Notes: generated from the sequence alone by a model not told the origin. A DNA stretch of 64,000 nucleotides from Siphonodentalium dalli (GCA_032622095.1 CP136064.1:4088280-4152279), one strand, 5' to 3'. Shown: positions 24,942 through 37,325, counted from the first letter of the stretch. Translations and numbers: made by a program.

Positions 24942-26180
24942 GTGTTAACTAACGAAAGGGCACGAATCGAGAAAATTTTCACCAAGGTCCGAATACAATT
25001 TGTCGACATGGGGAGGGGTGCAAAATTTGTCAAATTTTTTTTTGTCACCGATTCCAACCATTTTTACTGTCGTGTATCTATACGACGTACTGATGCTACT
25101 CGTGAAAGAATTTTGTAAATCGGTTGAGAAATGGCCAAGTTATAACGCATCGAAAAATGTACTAATAAAGTCCATGTGTAGAAAGTGCTTGTGCCCAGAT
25201 CTTCTCCTAGACGAAGCGCAACAGCTGGATTTGGTTTATATGAGCGTCTTAAACATAGACAGAAGACCAAACCAGGAAATTTTGACAAAGGTCCGCTCTA
25301 ATTTTTCCGGGGCAAAATTTTCCAATTTTGTTTTTGTCGCCGATTTGAACCAAAATGGTTGTGAAGTATCTATATGATGTACTGAGTGTCATTGTGAGTG
25401 AATTTTATGAATCGGTTGACAAATGTAGAAATTGTGGCCCCTTCCTTTTGTTCAAGTTTACAGAAAATGCACTATGAATTTAAATTCCTTCAACCGATCG
25501 TCACGTGTTTGGTGTCATTCGATGGGGAATTTCTAGTACTTCAAAACGTTTACCTACTTGCGGTATTATGACGATGGAGGCCGGAGATATTCGAAAAGTA
25601 TGTACTGAACAACATACATATTGGCCTACATAGTAGAATATCGCCACAATACCTTACCAAAACCCTGCTAAATATTAAAGGGGCATCGAATATGAACACA
25701 ATGACGCACAAATTATCTCGATATCGCGAAAATTGGCCGAGATATGGCGAATTTTCTACCCGCGTCACCAAATTTCGAGGCATGGGTGGGGGTCACACCA
25801 GAACGTTCCAACTGAACACAGAAATGTCAATAAACTATACTATAGACATTCCAATCAATTCCGCGCGATTCCCTTATTATACTTCCATATTTTAATATGG
25901 ATGTATATTGTTATTCAATTTTTTATTTTTATTTTTCATTATTTATTCTACTTCTTCTTAATATATTTTGTAACTCTTATATCTCAGAAAGTTAAAAAGA
26001 TAAATCATTGAAATTTGGTAGGTGGATGCACCTTGCCAAGATACAACTGAATGAAACATTTAGGTTTATGTCCTAACTTTCTTTCCAGAGTTATGGCCCT
26101 TAATCAAAAATTTTGGAAAAAGTTTGTGCCCAGATCTTCTCCTATAAGAAGCCAAGAAGCTGAATTCGGGTTACGTGACC
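24942..26180 (+). repeat. Satellite monomer 21 (B type, 1,239 bp)
   Basis: Same diagnostic variants as monomer 20 (gtttatatgagc, ttttccaatttt, cgtttacc) but with the usual aatggcc. Confidence 0.94.
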
Positions 26181-26371
26181 GTGTTAACTAACGAAAGGGC
26201 ACGAATCGAGAAAATTTTCACCAAGGTCCGAATACAATTTGTCGACATGGGGAGGGGTGCAAAATTTGTCAATTTTTTTTTGTCACCGATTCCAACCATT
26301 TTTACTGTCGTGTATCTATACGACGTACTGATGCTACTCGTGAAAGAATTTTGTAAATCGGTTGAGAAATG
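26125..26371 (+). repeat. Internal sub-repeat S1 (shown in B type)
   Basis: The B-type version of S1, starting at the 20-bp core and ending in gttgagaaatg. It is paired with S2 at 26428-26663. Confidence 0.85.
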
Positions 26372-26615
26372 GCCAAGTTATAACGCATCGAAAAATGTAC
26401 TAATAAAGTCCATGTGTAGAAAGTGCTTGTGCCCAGATCTTCTCCTAGACGAAGCGCAACAGCTGGATTTGGTCTATGTGAGCGTCTTAAACATAGACAG
26501 AAGACCAAACCAGGAAATTTTGACAAAGGTCCGCTCTAATTTTTCCGGGGCAAAATTTTTCAATTTTGTTTTTGTCGCCGATTTGAACCAAAATGGTTGT
26601 GAAGTATCTATATGA
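26247..26615 (+). other. Recurrent open frame, probably not a gene
   Basis: With a nine-T tract after caa, an ATG frame of 122 codons stays open through S1 into S2 (146 codons if a GTG start at 26175 is allowed). The predicted peptide has a hydrophobic stretch around its FFLSPIPTIFTVV segment and a short Cys-rich run (CRKCLC). I recognise no family. The frame is open to this length in only ten copies (22-25, 37-39, 42, 44, 52). It is shifted in copies with other T-tract lengths and stopped in monomers 20, 34 and 35. I see no promoter or splice evidence; a chance frame in a satellite is the likelier explanation. Confidence 0.15.
26273..26281 (+). repeat. Variable T tract (reference copy)
   Basis: A homopolymer between gtcaa and gtcacc, about 92 bp after the anchor. 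It has eight Ts in monomers 13, 16 and 18, nine or ten in most others, and is broken by G or A in monomers 10, 14, 17, 19, 26, 40, 41, 43 and 52. It causes much of the one- to three-base length variation and sets how far the forward frame stays open. Confidence 0.9.
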
Positions 26616-26663
26616 TGTACTGAGTGTCATTGTGAGTGAATTTTATGAATCGGTTGACAAATG
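26428..26663 (+). repeat. Internal sub-repeat S2 (shown in B type, about 10 bp shorter)
   Basis: It starts 303 bp after S1 but ends only 292 bp after it. The missing bases lie in the purine run after tttttccggg, where A-type copies still match S1. This marks the B length as derived. Confidence 0.85.
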
Positions 26664-26713
26664 TAGAAATTGTGGCCCCTTCCTTTTGTTCAAGTTTACA
26701 GAAAATGCACTAT

Positions 26714-26725
26714 GAATTTAAATTC
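26714..26725. other. Perfect 12-bp palindrome gaatttaaattc (reference copy)
   Basis: A self-complementary AT-rich palindrome that appears unchanged in every complete monomer I followed. It lies 15 bp before the CACGTG site. Confidence 0.8.
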
Positions 26726-26739
26726 CTTCAACCGATCGT

Positions 26740-26745
26740 CACGTG
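26740..26745. other. CACGTG palindrome (E-box-like), reference copy
   Basis: Present in nearly every monomer inside gatcgtcacgtgtttgg. Lost to cacgta in monomers 11, 12 and 36. It matches the core bound by many bHLH proteins, but a six-base match alone does not show binding. Confidence 0.45.
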
Positions 26746-27115
26746 TTTGGTGTCATTCGATGGGGAATTTCTAGTACTTCAAAACGATTACCTACTTGCG
26801 GTATTATGACGATGGAGGCCGGAGATATTCGAAAAGTATGTACTGAACAACATACATATTGGCCTACATAGTAGAATATCGCCACAATACCTTACCAAAA
26901 CCCTGCTAAATATTAAAGGGGCATCGAATATGAACACAATGACGCACAAATTATCTCGATATCGCGAAAATTGGCCGAGATATGGCGAATTTTCTACCCG
27001 CGTCACCAAATTTCGAGGCATGGGTGGGGGTCACACCAGAACGTTCCAACTGAACACAGAAATGTCAATAAACTATACTATAGACATTCCAATCAATTCC
27101 GCGCGATTCCCTTAT

Positions 27116-27145
27116 TATACTTCCATATTTTAATATGGATGTATA
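27116..27145. other. Conserved inverted repeat, potential hairpin or cruciform
   Basis: The arms tccatatt and aatatgga flank a two-base TT loop. After one mismatch the pairing continues for five more bases (tatac/gtata), a 14-position stem with one mismatch. It recurs in every monomer at about +935 (B) or +945 (A) from the anchor. Variants: one mismatch in monomers 2, 4 and 5 (tcaatatt), a G-T wobble in monomers 27-33 and 45-49 (tttcatatt), and a shorter stem with a four-base loop in monomers 13, 16 and 18. Function unknown. Confidence 0.75.
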
Positions 27146-27188
27146 TTGTTATTCAATTTTTTATTTTTATTTTTCATTATTTATTCTA

Positions 27189-27197
27189 CTTCTTCTT
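27189..27197 (+). repeat. CTT microsatellite (reference copy, three units)
   Basis: Six CTT units in all A monomers (for example from about 1051), three in nearly all B monomers and two in monomer 51. It accounts for 9 bp of the A/B length difference. Confidence 0.92.
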
Positions 27198-27418
27198 AAT
27201 ATATTTTGTAACTCTTATATCTCAGAAAGTTAAAAAGATAAATCATTGAAATTTGGTAGGTGGATGCACCTTGCCAAGATACAACTGAATGAAACATTTA
27301 GGTTTATGTCCTAACTTTCTTTCCAGAGTTATGGCCCTTAATCAAAAATTTTGGAAAAAGTTTGTGCCCAGATCTTCTCCTATAAGAAGCCAAGAAGCTG
27401 AATTCGGGTTACGTGACC

Positions 27419-28656
27419 GTGTTAACTAACGAAAGGGCACGAATCGAGAAAATTTTCACCAAGGTCCGAATACAATTTGTCGACATGGGGAGGGGTGCAA
27501 AATTTGTCAATTTTTTTTTGTCACCGATTCCAACCATTTTTACTGTCGTGTATCTATACGACGTACTGATGCTACTCGTGAAAGAATTTTGTAAATCGGT
27601 TGAGAAATGGCCAAGTTATAACGCATCGAAAAATGTACTAATAAAGTCCATGTGTAGAAAGTGCTTGTGCCCAGATCTTCTCCTAGACGAAGCGCAACAG
27701 CTGGATTTGGTTTATATGAGCGTCTTAAACATAGACAGAAGACCAAACCAGGAAATTTTGACAAAGGTCCGCTCTAATTTTTCCGGGGCAAAATTTTCCA
27801 ATTTTGTTTTTGTCGCCGATTTGAACCAAAATGGTTGTGAAGTATCTATATGATGTACTGAGTGTCATTGTGAGTGAATTTTATGAATCGGTTGACAAAT
27901 GTAGAAATTGTGGCCCCTTCCTTTTGTTCAAGTTTACAGAAAATGCACTATGAATTTAAATTCCTTCAACCGATCGTCACGTGTTTGGTGTCATTCGATG
28001 GGGAATTTCTAGTACTTCAAAACGTTTACCTACTTGCGGTATTATGACGATGGAGGCCGGAGATATTCGAAAAGTATGTACTGAACAACATACATATTGG
28101 CCTACATAGTAGAATATCGCCACAATACCTTACCAAAACCCTGCTAAATATTAAAGGGGCATCGAATATGAACACAATGACGCACAAATTATCTCGATAT
28201 CGCGAAAATTGGCCGAGATATGGCGAATTTTCTACCCGCGTCACCAAATTTCGAGGCATGGGTGGGGGTCACACCAGAACGTTCCAACTGAACACAGAAA
28301 TGTCAATAAACTATACTATAGACATTCCAATCAATTCCGCGCGATTCCCTTATTATACTTCCATATTTTAATATGGATGTATATTGTTATTCAATTTTTT
28401 ATTTTTATTTTTCATTATTTATTCTACTTCTTCTTAATATATTTTGTAACTCTTATATCTCAGAAAGTTAAAAAGATAAATCATTGAAATTTGGTAGGTG
28501 GATGCACCTTGCCAAGATACAACTGAATGAAACATTTAGGTTTATGTCCTAACTTTCTTTCCAGAGTTATGGCCCTTAATCAAAAATTTTGGAAAAAGTT
28601 TGTGCCCAGATCTTCTCCTATAAGAAGCCAAGAAGCTGAATTCGGGTTACGTGACC
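27419..28656 (+). repeat. Satellite monomer 23 (B type, 1,238 bp)
   Basis: Nine Ts after caa like monomer 22, but gtttatatgagc, ttttccaatttt and cgtttacc like monomer 21. This combination suggests exchange between the two types. Confidence 0.94.
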
Positions 28657-29894
28657 GTGTTAACTAACGAAAGGGCACGAATCGAGAAAATTTTCACCAA
28701 GGTCCGAATACAATTTGTCGACATGGGGAGGGGTGCAAAATTTGTCAATTTTTTTTTGTCACCGATTCCAACCATTTTTACTGTCGTGTATCTATACGAC
28801 GTACTGATGCTACTCGTGAAAGAATTTTGTAAATCGGTTGAGAAATGGCCAAGTTATAACGCATCGAAAAATGTACTAATAAAGTCCATGTGTAGAAAGT
28901 GCTTGTGCCCAGATCTTCTCCTAGACGAAGCGCAACAGCTGGATTTGGTCTATGTGAGCGTCTTAAACATAGACAGAAGACCAAACCAGGAAATTTTGAC
29001 AAAGGTCCGCTCTAATTTTTCCGGGGCAAAATTTTTCAATTTTGTTTTTGTCGCCGATTTGAACCAAAATGGTTGTGAAGTATCTATATGATGTACTGAG
29101 TGTCATTGTGAGTGAATTTTATGAATCGGTTGACAAATGTAGAAATTGTGGCCCCTTCCTTTTGTTCAAGTTTACAGAAAATGCACTATGAATTTAAATT
29201 CCTTCAACCGATCGTCACGTGTTTGGTGTCATTCGATGGGGAATTTCTAGTACTTCAAAACGATTACCTACTTGCGGTATTATGACGATGGAGGCCGGAG
29301 ATATTCGAAAAGTATGTACTGAACAACATACATATTGGCCTACATAGTAGAATATCGCCACAATACCTTACCAAAACCCTGCTAAATATTAAAGGGGCAT
29401 CGAATATGAACACAATGACGCACAAATTATCTCGATATCGCGAAAATTGGCCGAGATATGGCGAATTTTCTACCCGCGTCACCAAATTTCGAGGCATGGG
29501 TGGGGGTCACACCAGAACGTTCCAACTGAACACAGAAATGTCAATAAACTATACTATAGACATTCCAATCAATTCCGCGCGATTCCCTTATTATACTTCC
29601 ATATTTTAATATGGATGTATATTGTTATTCAATTTTTTATTTTTATTTTTCATTATTTATTCTACTTCTTCTTAATATATTTTGTAACTCTTATATCTCA
29701 GAAAGTTAAAAAGATAAATCATTGAAATTTGGTAGATGGATGCACCTTGCCAAGATACAACTGAATGAAACATTTAGGTTTATGTCCTAACTTTCTTTCC
29801 AGAGTTATGGCCCTTAATCAAAAATTTTGGAAAAAGTTTGTGCCCAGATCTTCTCCTATAAGAAGCCAAGAAGCTGAATTCGGGTTACGTGACC
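28657..29894 (+). repeat. Satellite monomer 24 (B type, 1,238 bp)
   Basis: Matches monomer 22 at diagnostic sites (gtctatgtg, tttttcaatttt, cgattacc). A private change is ggtagatgg near 29731. Confidence 0.94.
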
Positions 29895-31132
29895 GTGTTA
29901 ACTAACGAAAGGGCACGAATCGAGAAAATTTTCACCAAGGTCCGAATACAATTTGTCGACATGGGGAGGGGTGCAAAATTTGTCAATTTTTTTTTGTCAC
30001 CGATTCCAACCATTTTTACTGTCGTGTATCTATACGACGTACTGATGCTACTCGTGAAAGAATTTTGTAAATCGGTTGAGAAATGGCCAAGTTATAACGC
30101 ATCGAAAAATGTACTAATAAAGTCCATGTGTAGAAAGTGCTTGTGCCCAGATCTTCTCCTAGACGAAGCGCAACAGCTGGATTTGGTCTATGTGAGCGTC
30201 TTAAACATAGACAGAAGACCAAACCAGGAAATTTTGACAAAGGTCCGCTCTAATTTTTCCGGGGCAAAATTTTTCAATTTTGTTTTTGTCGCCGATTTGA
30301 ACCAAAATGGTTGTGAAGTATCTATATGATGTACTGAGTGTCATTGTGAGTGAATTTTATGAATCGGTTGACAAATGTAGAAATTGTGGCCCCTTCCTTT
30401 TGTTCAAGTTTACAGAAAATGCACTATGAATTTAAATTCCTTCAACCGATCGTCACGTGTTTGGTGTCATTCGATGGGGAATTTCTAGTACTTCAAAACG
30501 ATTACCTACTTGCGGTATTATGACGATGGAGGCCGGAGATATTCGAAAAGTATGTACTGAACAACATACATATTGGCCTACATAGTAGAATATCGCCACA
30601 ATACCTTACCAAAACCCTGCTAAATATTAAAGGGGCATCGAATATGAACACAATGACGCACAAATTATCTCGATATCGCGAAAATTGGCCGAGATATGGC
30701 GAATTTTCTACCCGCGTCACCAAATTTCGAGGCATGGGTGGGGGTCACACCAGAACGTTCCAACTGAACACAGAAATGTCAATAAACTATACTATAGACA
30801 TTCCAATCAATTCCGCGCGATTCCCTTATTATACTTCCATATTTTAATATGGATGTATATTGTTATTCAATTTTTTATTTTTATTTTTCATTATTTATTC
30901 TACTTCTTCTTAATATATTTTGTAACTCTTATATCTCAGAAAGTTAAAAAGATAAATCATTGAAATTTGGTAGGTGGGTGCACCTTGCCAAGATACAACT
31001 GAATGAAACATTTAGGTTTATGTCCTAACTTTCTTTCCAGAGTTATGGCCCTTAATCAAAAATTTTGGAAAAAGTTTTTGCCCAGATCTTCTCCTATAAG
31101 AAGCCAAGAAGCTGAATTCGGGTTACGTGACC
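29895..31132 (+). repeat. Satellite monomer 25 (B type, 1,238 bp)
   Basis: Matches monomers 22 and 24. Its tail has ggtgggtgc near 30970, shared with monomers 26, 42 and 44, and a private agtttttgccc near 31073. Confidence 0.94.
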
Positions 31133-32371
31133 GTGTTAACTAACGAAAGGGCACGAATCGAGAAAATTTTCACCAAGGTCCGAATACAATTTGTCGACAT
31201 GGGGAGGGGTGCAAAATTTGTCAAATTTATTTTTGTAACCGATTCCAACCATTTTTACTGTCGTGTATCTATACGACGTACTGATGCTACTCGTGAAAGA
31301 ATTTTGTAAATCGGTTGAGAAATGGCCAAGTTATAACGCATTGAAAAATGTACTAATAAAGTCCATGTGTAGAAAGTGCTTGTGCCCAGATCTTCTCCTA
31401 GACGAAGCGCAACAGCTGGATTTGGTTTATGTGAGCGTCTTAAACATAGACAGAAGACCAAACCAGGAAATTTTGACAAAGGTCCGCTCTAATTTTTCCG
31501 GGGCAAAATTTTTCAATTTTGTTTTTGTCGCCGATTTGAACCAAAATGGTTGTGAAGTATCTATATGATGTACTGAGTGTCATTGTGAGTGAATTTTATG
31601 AATCGGTTGACAAATGTAGAAATTGTGGCCCCTTCCTTTTGTTCAAGTTTACAGAAAATGCACTATGAATTTAAATTCCTTCAACCGATCGTCACGTGTT
31701 TGGTGTCATTCGATGGGGAATTTCTAGTACTTCAAAACGATTACCTACTTGCGGTATTATGACGATGGAGGCCGGAGATATTCGAAAAGTATGTACTGAA
31801 CAACATACATATTGGCCTACATAGTAGAATATCGCCACAATACCTTACCAAAACCCTGCTAAATATTAAAGGGGCATCGAATATGAACACAATGACGCAC
31901 AAATTATCTCGATATCGCGAAAATTGGCCGAGATATGGCGAATTTTCTACCCGCGTCACCAAATTTCGAGGCATGGGTGGGGGTCACACCAGAACGTTCC
32001 AACTGAACACAGAAATGTCAATAAACTATACTATAGACATTCCAATCAATTCCGCGCGATTCCCTTATTATACTTCCATATTTTAATATGGATGTATATT
32101 GTTATTCAATTTTTTATTTTTATTTTTCATTATTTATTCTACTTCTTCTTAATATATTTTGTAACTCTTATATCTCAGAAAGTTAAAAAGATAAATCATT
32201 GAAATTTGGTAGGTGGGTGCACCTTGCCAAGATACAACTGAATGAAACATTTAGGTTTATGTCCTAACTTTCTTTCCAGAGTTATGGCCCTTAATCAAAA
32301 ATTTTGGAAAAAGTTTGTGCCCAGATCTTCTCCTATAAGAAGCCAAGAAGCTGAATTCGGGTTACGTGACC
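31133..32371 (+). repeat. Satellite monomer 26 (B type, 1,239 bp, subtype s)
   Basis: Subtype s is defined by aaatttatttttgtaaccg near 31223 and gcattgaaa near 31338. It recurs in monomers 40 and 41, about 17.3 kb away. The tail has ggtgggtgc. Confidence 0.94.
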
Positions 32372-33610
32372 GTGTTAACTAACGAAAGGGCACGAATCGA
32401 GAAAATTTTCACCAAGGTCCGAATACAATTTGTCGACATGGGGAGGGGTGCAAAATTTGTCAAATTTTTTTTTGTCACCGATTCCAACCATTTTTACTGT
32501 CGTGTATCTATACGACGTACTGATGCTACTCGTGAAAGAATTTTGTAAATCGGTTGAGAAATGGCCAAGTTATAACGCATCGAAAAATGTACTAATAAAG
32601 TCCATGTGTAGAAAGTGCTTGTGCCCAGATCTTCTCCTAGACGAAGCGCAACAGCTGGATTTGGTTTATGTGAGCGTCTTAAACATAGACAGAAGACCAA
32701 ACCAGGAAATTTTGACAAAGGTCCGCTCTAATTTTTCCGGGGCAAAATTTTCCAATTTTGTTTTTGTCGCCGATTTGAACCAAAATGGTTGTGAAGTATC
32801 TATATGATGTACTGAGTGTCATTGTGAGTGAATTTTATGAATCGGTTGACAAATGTAGAAATTGTGGCCCCTTCCTTTTGTCCAAGTTTACAGAAAATGC
32901 ACTATGAATTTAAATTCCTTCAACCGATCGTCACGTGTTTGGTGTCATTCGATGGGGAATTTCTAGTACTTCAAAACGATTACCTACTTGCGGTATTATG
33001 ACGATGGAGGCCGGAGATATTCGAAAAGTATGTACTGAACAACATACATATTGGCCTACATAGTAGAATATCGCCACAATACCTTACCAAAACCCTGCTA
33101 AATATTAAAGGGGCATCGAATATGAACACAATGACGCACAAATTATCTCGATATCGCGAAAATTGGCCGAGATATGGCGAATTTTCTACCCGCATCACCA
33201 AATTTCGAGGCATGGGTGGGGGTCACACCAGAACGTTCCAACTGAACACAGAAATGTCATTAAACTATACTATAGACATTCCAATCAATTCCGCGCGATT
33301 CCCTTATTATACTTTCATATTTTAATATGGATGTATATTGGTATTCAATTTTTTATTTTTATTTTTCATTATTTATTCTACTTCTTCTTAATATATTTTG
33401 TAACTCTTATATCTCAGAAAGTTAAAAAGATAAATCATTGAAATTTGGTAGGTGGATGCACCTTGCCAAGATACAACTGAATGAAACATTTAGGTTTATG
33501 TCCTAACTTTCTTTCCAGAGTTATGGCCCTTAATCAAAAATTTTGGAAAAATTTTGTGCCCAGATCTTCTCCTATAAGAAGCCAAGAAGCTGAATTCGGG
33601 TTACGTGACC
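32372..33610 (+). repeat. Satellite monomer 27 (B type, 1,239 bp)
   Basis: Has tgtccaag near 32879, cgcatcacc near 33192, cattaaac near 33258, the tttcatatt hairpin arm, ttggtattc and the tail variant aattttgtgccc near 33550. Monomer 30 repeats this set. Confidence 0.94.
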
Positions 33611-34849
33611 GTGTTAACTAACGAAAGGGCACGAATCGAGAAAATTTTCACCAAGGTCCGAATACAATTTGTCGACATGGGGAGGGGTGCAAAATTTGTC
33701 AAATTTTTTTTTGTCACCGATTCCAACCATTTTTACTGTCGTGTATCTATACGACGTACTGATGCTACTCGTGAAAGAATTTTGTAAATCGGTTGAGAAA
33801 TGGCCAAGTTATAACGCATCGAAAAATGTACTAATAAAGTCCATGTGTAGAAAGTGCTTGTGCCCAGATCTTCTCCTAGACGAAGCGCAACAGCTGGATT
33901 TGGTTTATGTGAGCGTCTTAAACATAGACAGAAGACCAAACCAGGAAATTTTGACAAAGGTCCGCTCTAATTTTTCCGGGGCAAAATTTTCCAATTTTGT
34001 TTTTGTCGCCGATTTGAACCAAAATGGTTGTGAAGTATCTATATGATGTACTGAGTGTCATTGTGAGTGAATTTTATGAATCGGTTGACAAATGTAGAAA
34101 TTGTGGCCCCTTCCTTTTGTTCAAGTTTACAGAAAATGCACTATGAATTTAAATTCCTTCAACCGATCGTCACGTGTTTGGTGTCATTCGATGGGGAATT
34201 TCTAGTACTTCAAAACGATTACCTACTTGCGGTATTATGACGATGGAGGCCGGAGATATTCGAAAAGTATGTACTGAACAACATACATATTGGCCTACAT
34301 AGTAGAATATCGCCACAATACCTTACCAAAACCCTGCTAAATATTAAAGGGGCATCGAATATGAACACAATGACGCACAAATTATCTCGATATCGCGAAA
34401 ATTGGCCGAGATATGGCGAATTTTCTACCCGCGTCACCAAATTTCGAGGCATGGGTGGGGGTCACACCAGAACGTTCCAACTGAACACAGAAATGTCAAT
34501 AAACTATACTATAGACATTCCAATCAATTCCGCGCGATTCCCTTATTATACTTTCATATTTTAATATGGATGTATATTGGTATTCAATTTTTTATTTTTA
34601 TTTTTCATTATTTATTCTACTTCTTCTTAATATATTTTGTAACTCTTATATCTCAGAAAGTTAAAAAGATAAATCATTGAAATTTGGTAGGTGGATGCAC
34701 CTTGCCAAGATACAACTGAATGAAACATTTAGGTTTATGTCCTAACTTTCTTTCCAGAGTTATGGCCCTTAATCAAAAATTTTGGAAAAAGTTTGTGCCC
34801 AGATCTTCTCCTATAAGAAGCCAAGAAGCTGAATTCGGGTTACGTGACC
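33611..34849 (+). repeat. Satellite monomer 28 (B type, 1,239 bp)
   Basis: Has cgcgtcacc and caataaac with the tttcatatt hairpin arm and ttggtattc. This combination recurs in monomers 31 and 45. Confidence 0.94.
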
Positions 34850-36088
34850 GTGTTAACTAACGAAAGGGCACGAATCGAGAAAATTTTCACCAAGGTCCGA
34901 ATACAATTTGTCGACATGGGGAGGGGTGCAAAATTTGTCAATTTTTTTTTTGTCACCGATTCCAACCATTTTTACTGTCGTGTATCTATACGACGTACTG
35001 ATGCTACTCGTGAAAGAATTTTGTAAATCGGTTGAGAAATGGCCAAGTTATAACGCATCGAAAAATGTACTAATAAAGTCCATGTGTAGAAAGTGCTTGT
35101 GCCCAGATCTTCTCCTAGACGAAGCGCAACAGCTGGATTTGGTTTATGTGAGCGTCTTAAACATAGACAGAAGACCAAACCAGGAAATTTTGACAAGGTC
35201 CGCTCTAATTTTTCCGGGGCAAAATTTTCCAATTTTGTTTTTGTCGCCGATTTGAACCAAAATGGTTGTGAAGTATCTATATGATGTACTGAGTGTCATT
35301 TTGAGTGAAATTTATGAATCGGTTGACAAATGTAGAAATTGTGGCCCCTTCCTTTTGTTCAAGTTTACAGAAAATGCACTATGAATTTAAATTCCTTCAA
35401 CCGATCGTCACGTGTTTGGTGTCATTCGATGGGGAATTTCTAGTACTTCAAAACGATTACCTACTTGCGGTATTATGACGATGGAGGCCCGGAGATATTC
35501 GAAAAGTATGTACTGAACAACATACATATTGGCCTACATAGTAGAATATCGCCACAATACCTTACCAAAACCCTGCTAAATATTAAAGGGGCATCGAATA
35601 TGAACACAATGACGCACAAATTATCTCGATATCGCGAAAATTGGCCGAGATATGGCGAATTTTCTACCCGCATCACCAAATTTCGAGGCATGGGTGGGGG
35701 TCACACCAGAACGTTCCAACTGAACACAGAAATGTCATTAAACTATACTATAGACATTCCAATCAATTCCGCGCGATTCCCTTATTATACTTTCATATTT
35801 TAATATGGATGTATATTGGTATTCAATTTTTTATTTTTATTTTTCATTATTTATTCTACTTCTTCTTAATATATTTTGTAACTCTTATATCTCAGAAAGT
35901 TAAAAAGATAAATCATTGAAATTTGGTAGGTGGATGCACCTTGCCAAGATACAACTGAATGAAACATTTAGGTTTATGTCCTAACTTTCTTTCCAGAGTT
36001 ATGGCCCTTAATCAAAAATTTTGGAAAAAGTTTGTGCCCAGATCTTCTCCTATAAGAAGCCAAGAAGCTGAATTCGGGTTACGTGACC
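34850..36088 (+). repeat. Satellite monomer 29 (B type, 1,239 bp, two private indels)
   Basis: Has ttttgagtgaaattt near 35299, cgcatcacc, cattaaac and tttcatatt, as in monomers 32 and 33. It lacks one A at about 35195 (tgacaaggtc) and gains one C at about 35488 (gaggcccgg). Both lie in homopolymers and are private to this copy. Confidence 0.93.
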
Positions 36089-37325
36089 GTGTTAACTAAC
36101 GAAAGGGCACGAATCGAGAAAATTTTCACCAAGGTCCGAATACAATTTGTCGACATGGGGAGGGGTGCAAAATTTGTCAATTTTTTTTTTGTCACCGATT
36201 CCAACCATTTTTACTGTCGTGTATCTATACGACGTACTGATGCTACTCGTGAAAGAATTTTGTAAATCGGTTGAGAAATGGCCAAGTTATAACGCATCGA
36301 AAAATGTACTAATAAAGTCCATGTGTAGAAAGTGCTTGTGCCCAGATCTTCTCCTAGACGAAGCGCAACAGCTGGATTTGGTTTATGTGAGCGTCTTAAA
36401 CATAGACAGAAGACCAAACCAGGAAATTTTGACAAAGGTCCGCTCTAATTTTTCCGGGGCAAAATTTTCCAATTTTGTTTTTGTCGCCGATTTGAACCAA
36501 AATGGTTGTGAAGTATCTATATGATGTACTGAGTGTCATTGTGAGTGAATTTTATGAATCGGTTGACAAATGTAGAAATTGTGGCCCCTTCCTTTTGTCC
36601 AAGTTACAGAAAATGCACTATGAATTTAAATTCCTTCAACCGATCGTCACGTGTTTGGTGTCATTCGATGGGGAATTTCTAGTACTTCAAAACGATTACC
36701 TACTTGCGGTATTATGACGATGGAGCCGGAGATATTCGAAAAGTATGTACTGAACAACATACATATTGGCCTACATAGTAGAATATCGCCACAATACCTT
36801 ACCAAAACCCTGCTAAATATTAAAGGGGCATCGAATATGAACACAATGACGCACAAATTATCTCGATATCGCGAAAATTGGCCGAGATATGGCGAATTTT
36901 CTACCCGCATCACCAAATTTCGAGGCATGGGTGGGGGTCACACCAGAACGTTCCAACTGAACACAGAAATGTCATTAAACTATACTATAGACATTCCAAT
37001 CAATTCCGCGCGATTCCCTTATTATACTTTCATATTTTAATATGGATGTATATTGGTATTCAATTTTTTATTTTTATTTTTCATTATTTATTCTACTTCT
37101 TCTTAATATATTTTGTAACTCTTATATCTCAGAAAGTTAAAAAGATAAATCATTGAAATTTGGTAGGTGGATGCACCTTGCCAAGATACAACTGAATGAA
37201 ACATTTAGGTTTATGTCCTAACTTTCTTTCCAGAGTTATGGCCCTTAATCAAAAATTTTGGAAAAATTTTGTGCCCAGATCTTCTCCTATAAGAAGCCAA
37301 GAAGCTGAATTCGGGTTACGTGACC
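36089..37325 (+). repeat. Satellite monomer 30 (B type, 1,237 bp, two private deletions)
   Basis: Matches monomer 27 (tgtccaag, cgcatcacc, cattaaac, tail aattttgtgccc) but has ten Ts in the tract. It lacks one T near 36604 and one G near 36725; both are private single-base losses. Confidence 0.93.

Larger units (their letters stand above)
26664..27362 (+). repeat. Monomer remainder without an obvious duplicate (reference B copy)
   Basis: About 700 bp separate the end of S2 from the next S1. The stretch holds gaatttaaattc, CACGTG, a gtatgt/acatac inverted repeat near 26835-26854, the gatatcgcgaa/gatatggcgaa pair, the hairpin at 27116-27145, a T-rich stretch with CTT repeats, and the cagagttatggccctt tail. 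I recognise no gene or mobile-element domain in it. Confidence 0.7.
26181..27418 (+). repeat. Satellite monomer 22 (B type, 1,238 bp; reference copy here)
   Basis: Used here as the reference B monomer. The T tract is nine Ts after caa (26273-26281). It has gtctatgtg, tttttcaatttt and cgattacc, and the standard hairpin at 27116-27145. The 1,238-bp form opens a 146-codon frame shared with nine other copies. Confidence 0.95.

Noticed and set aside
26157-26190. CENP-B box
   Set aside because: The ttcgggttacgtg and cccgcgtcacc segments look superficially similar, but neither satisfies the essential TTCG-4-A-2-CGGG pattern in either orientation.
26398-26408. AATAAA polyadenylation signals (actaataaagt, and another at caataaac)
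   Set aside because: Six-base AT-rich matches are expected by chance in this composition, and there is no supported transcript unit for them to serve.
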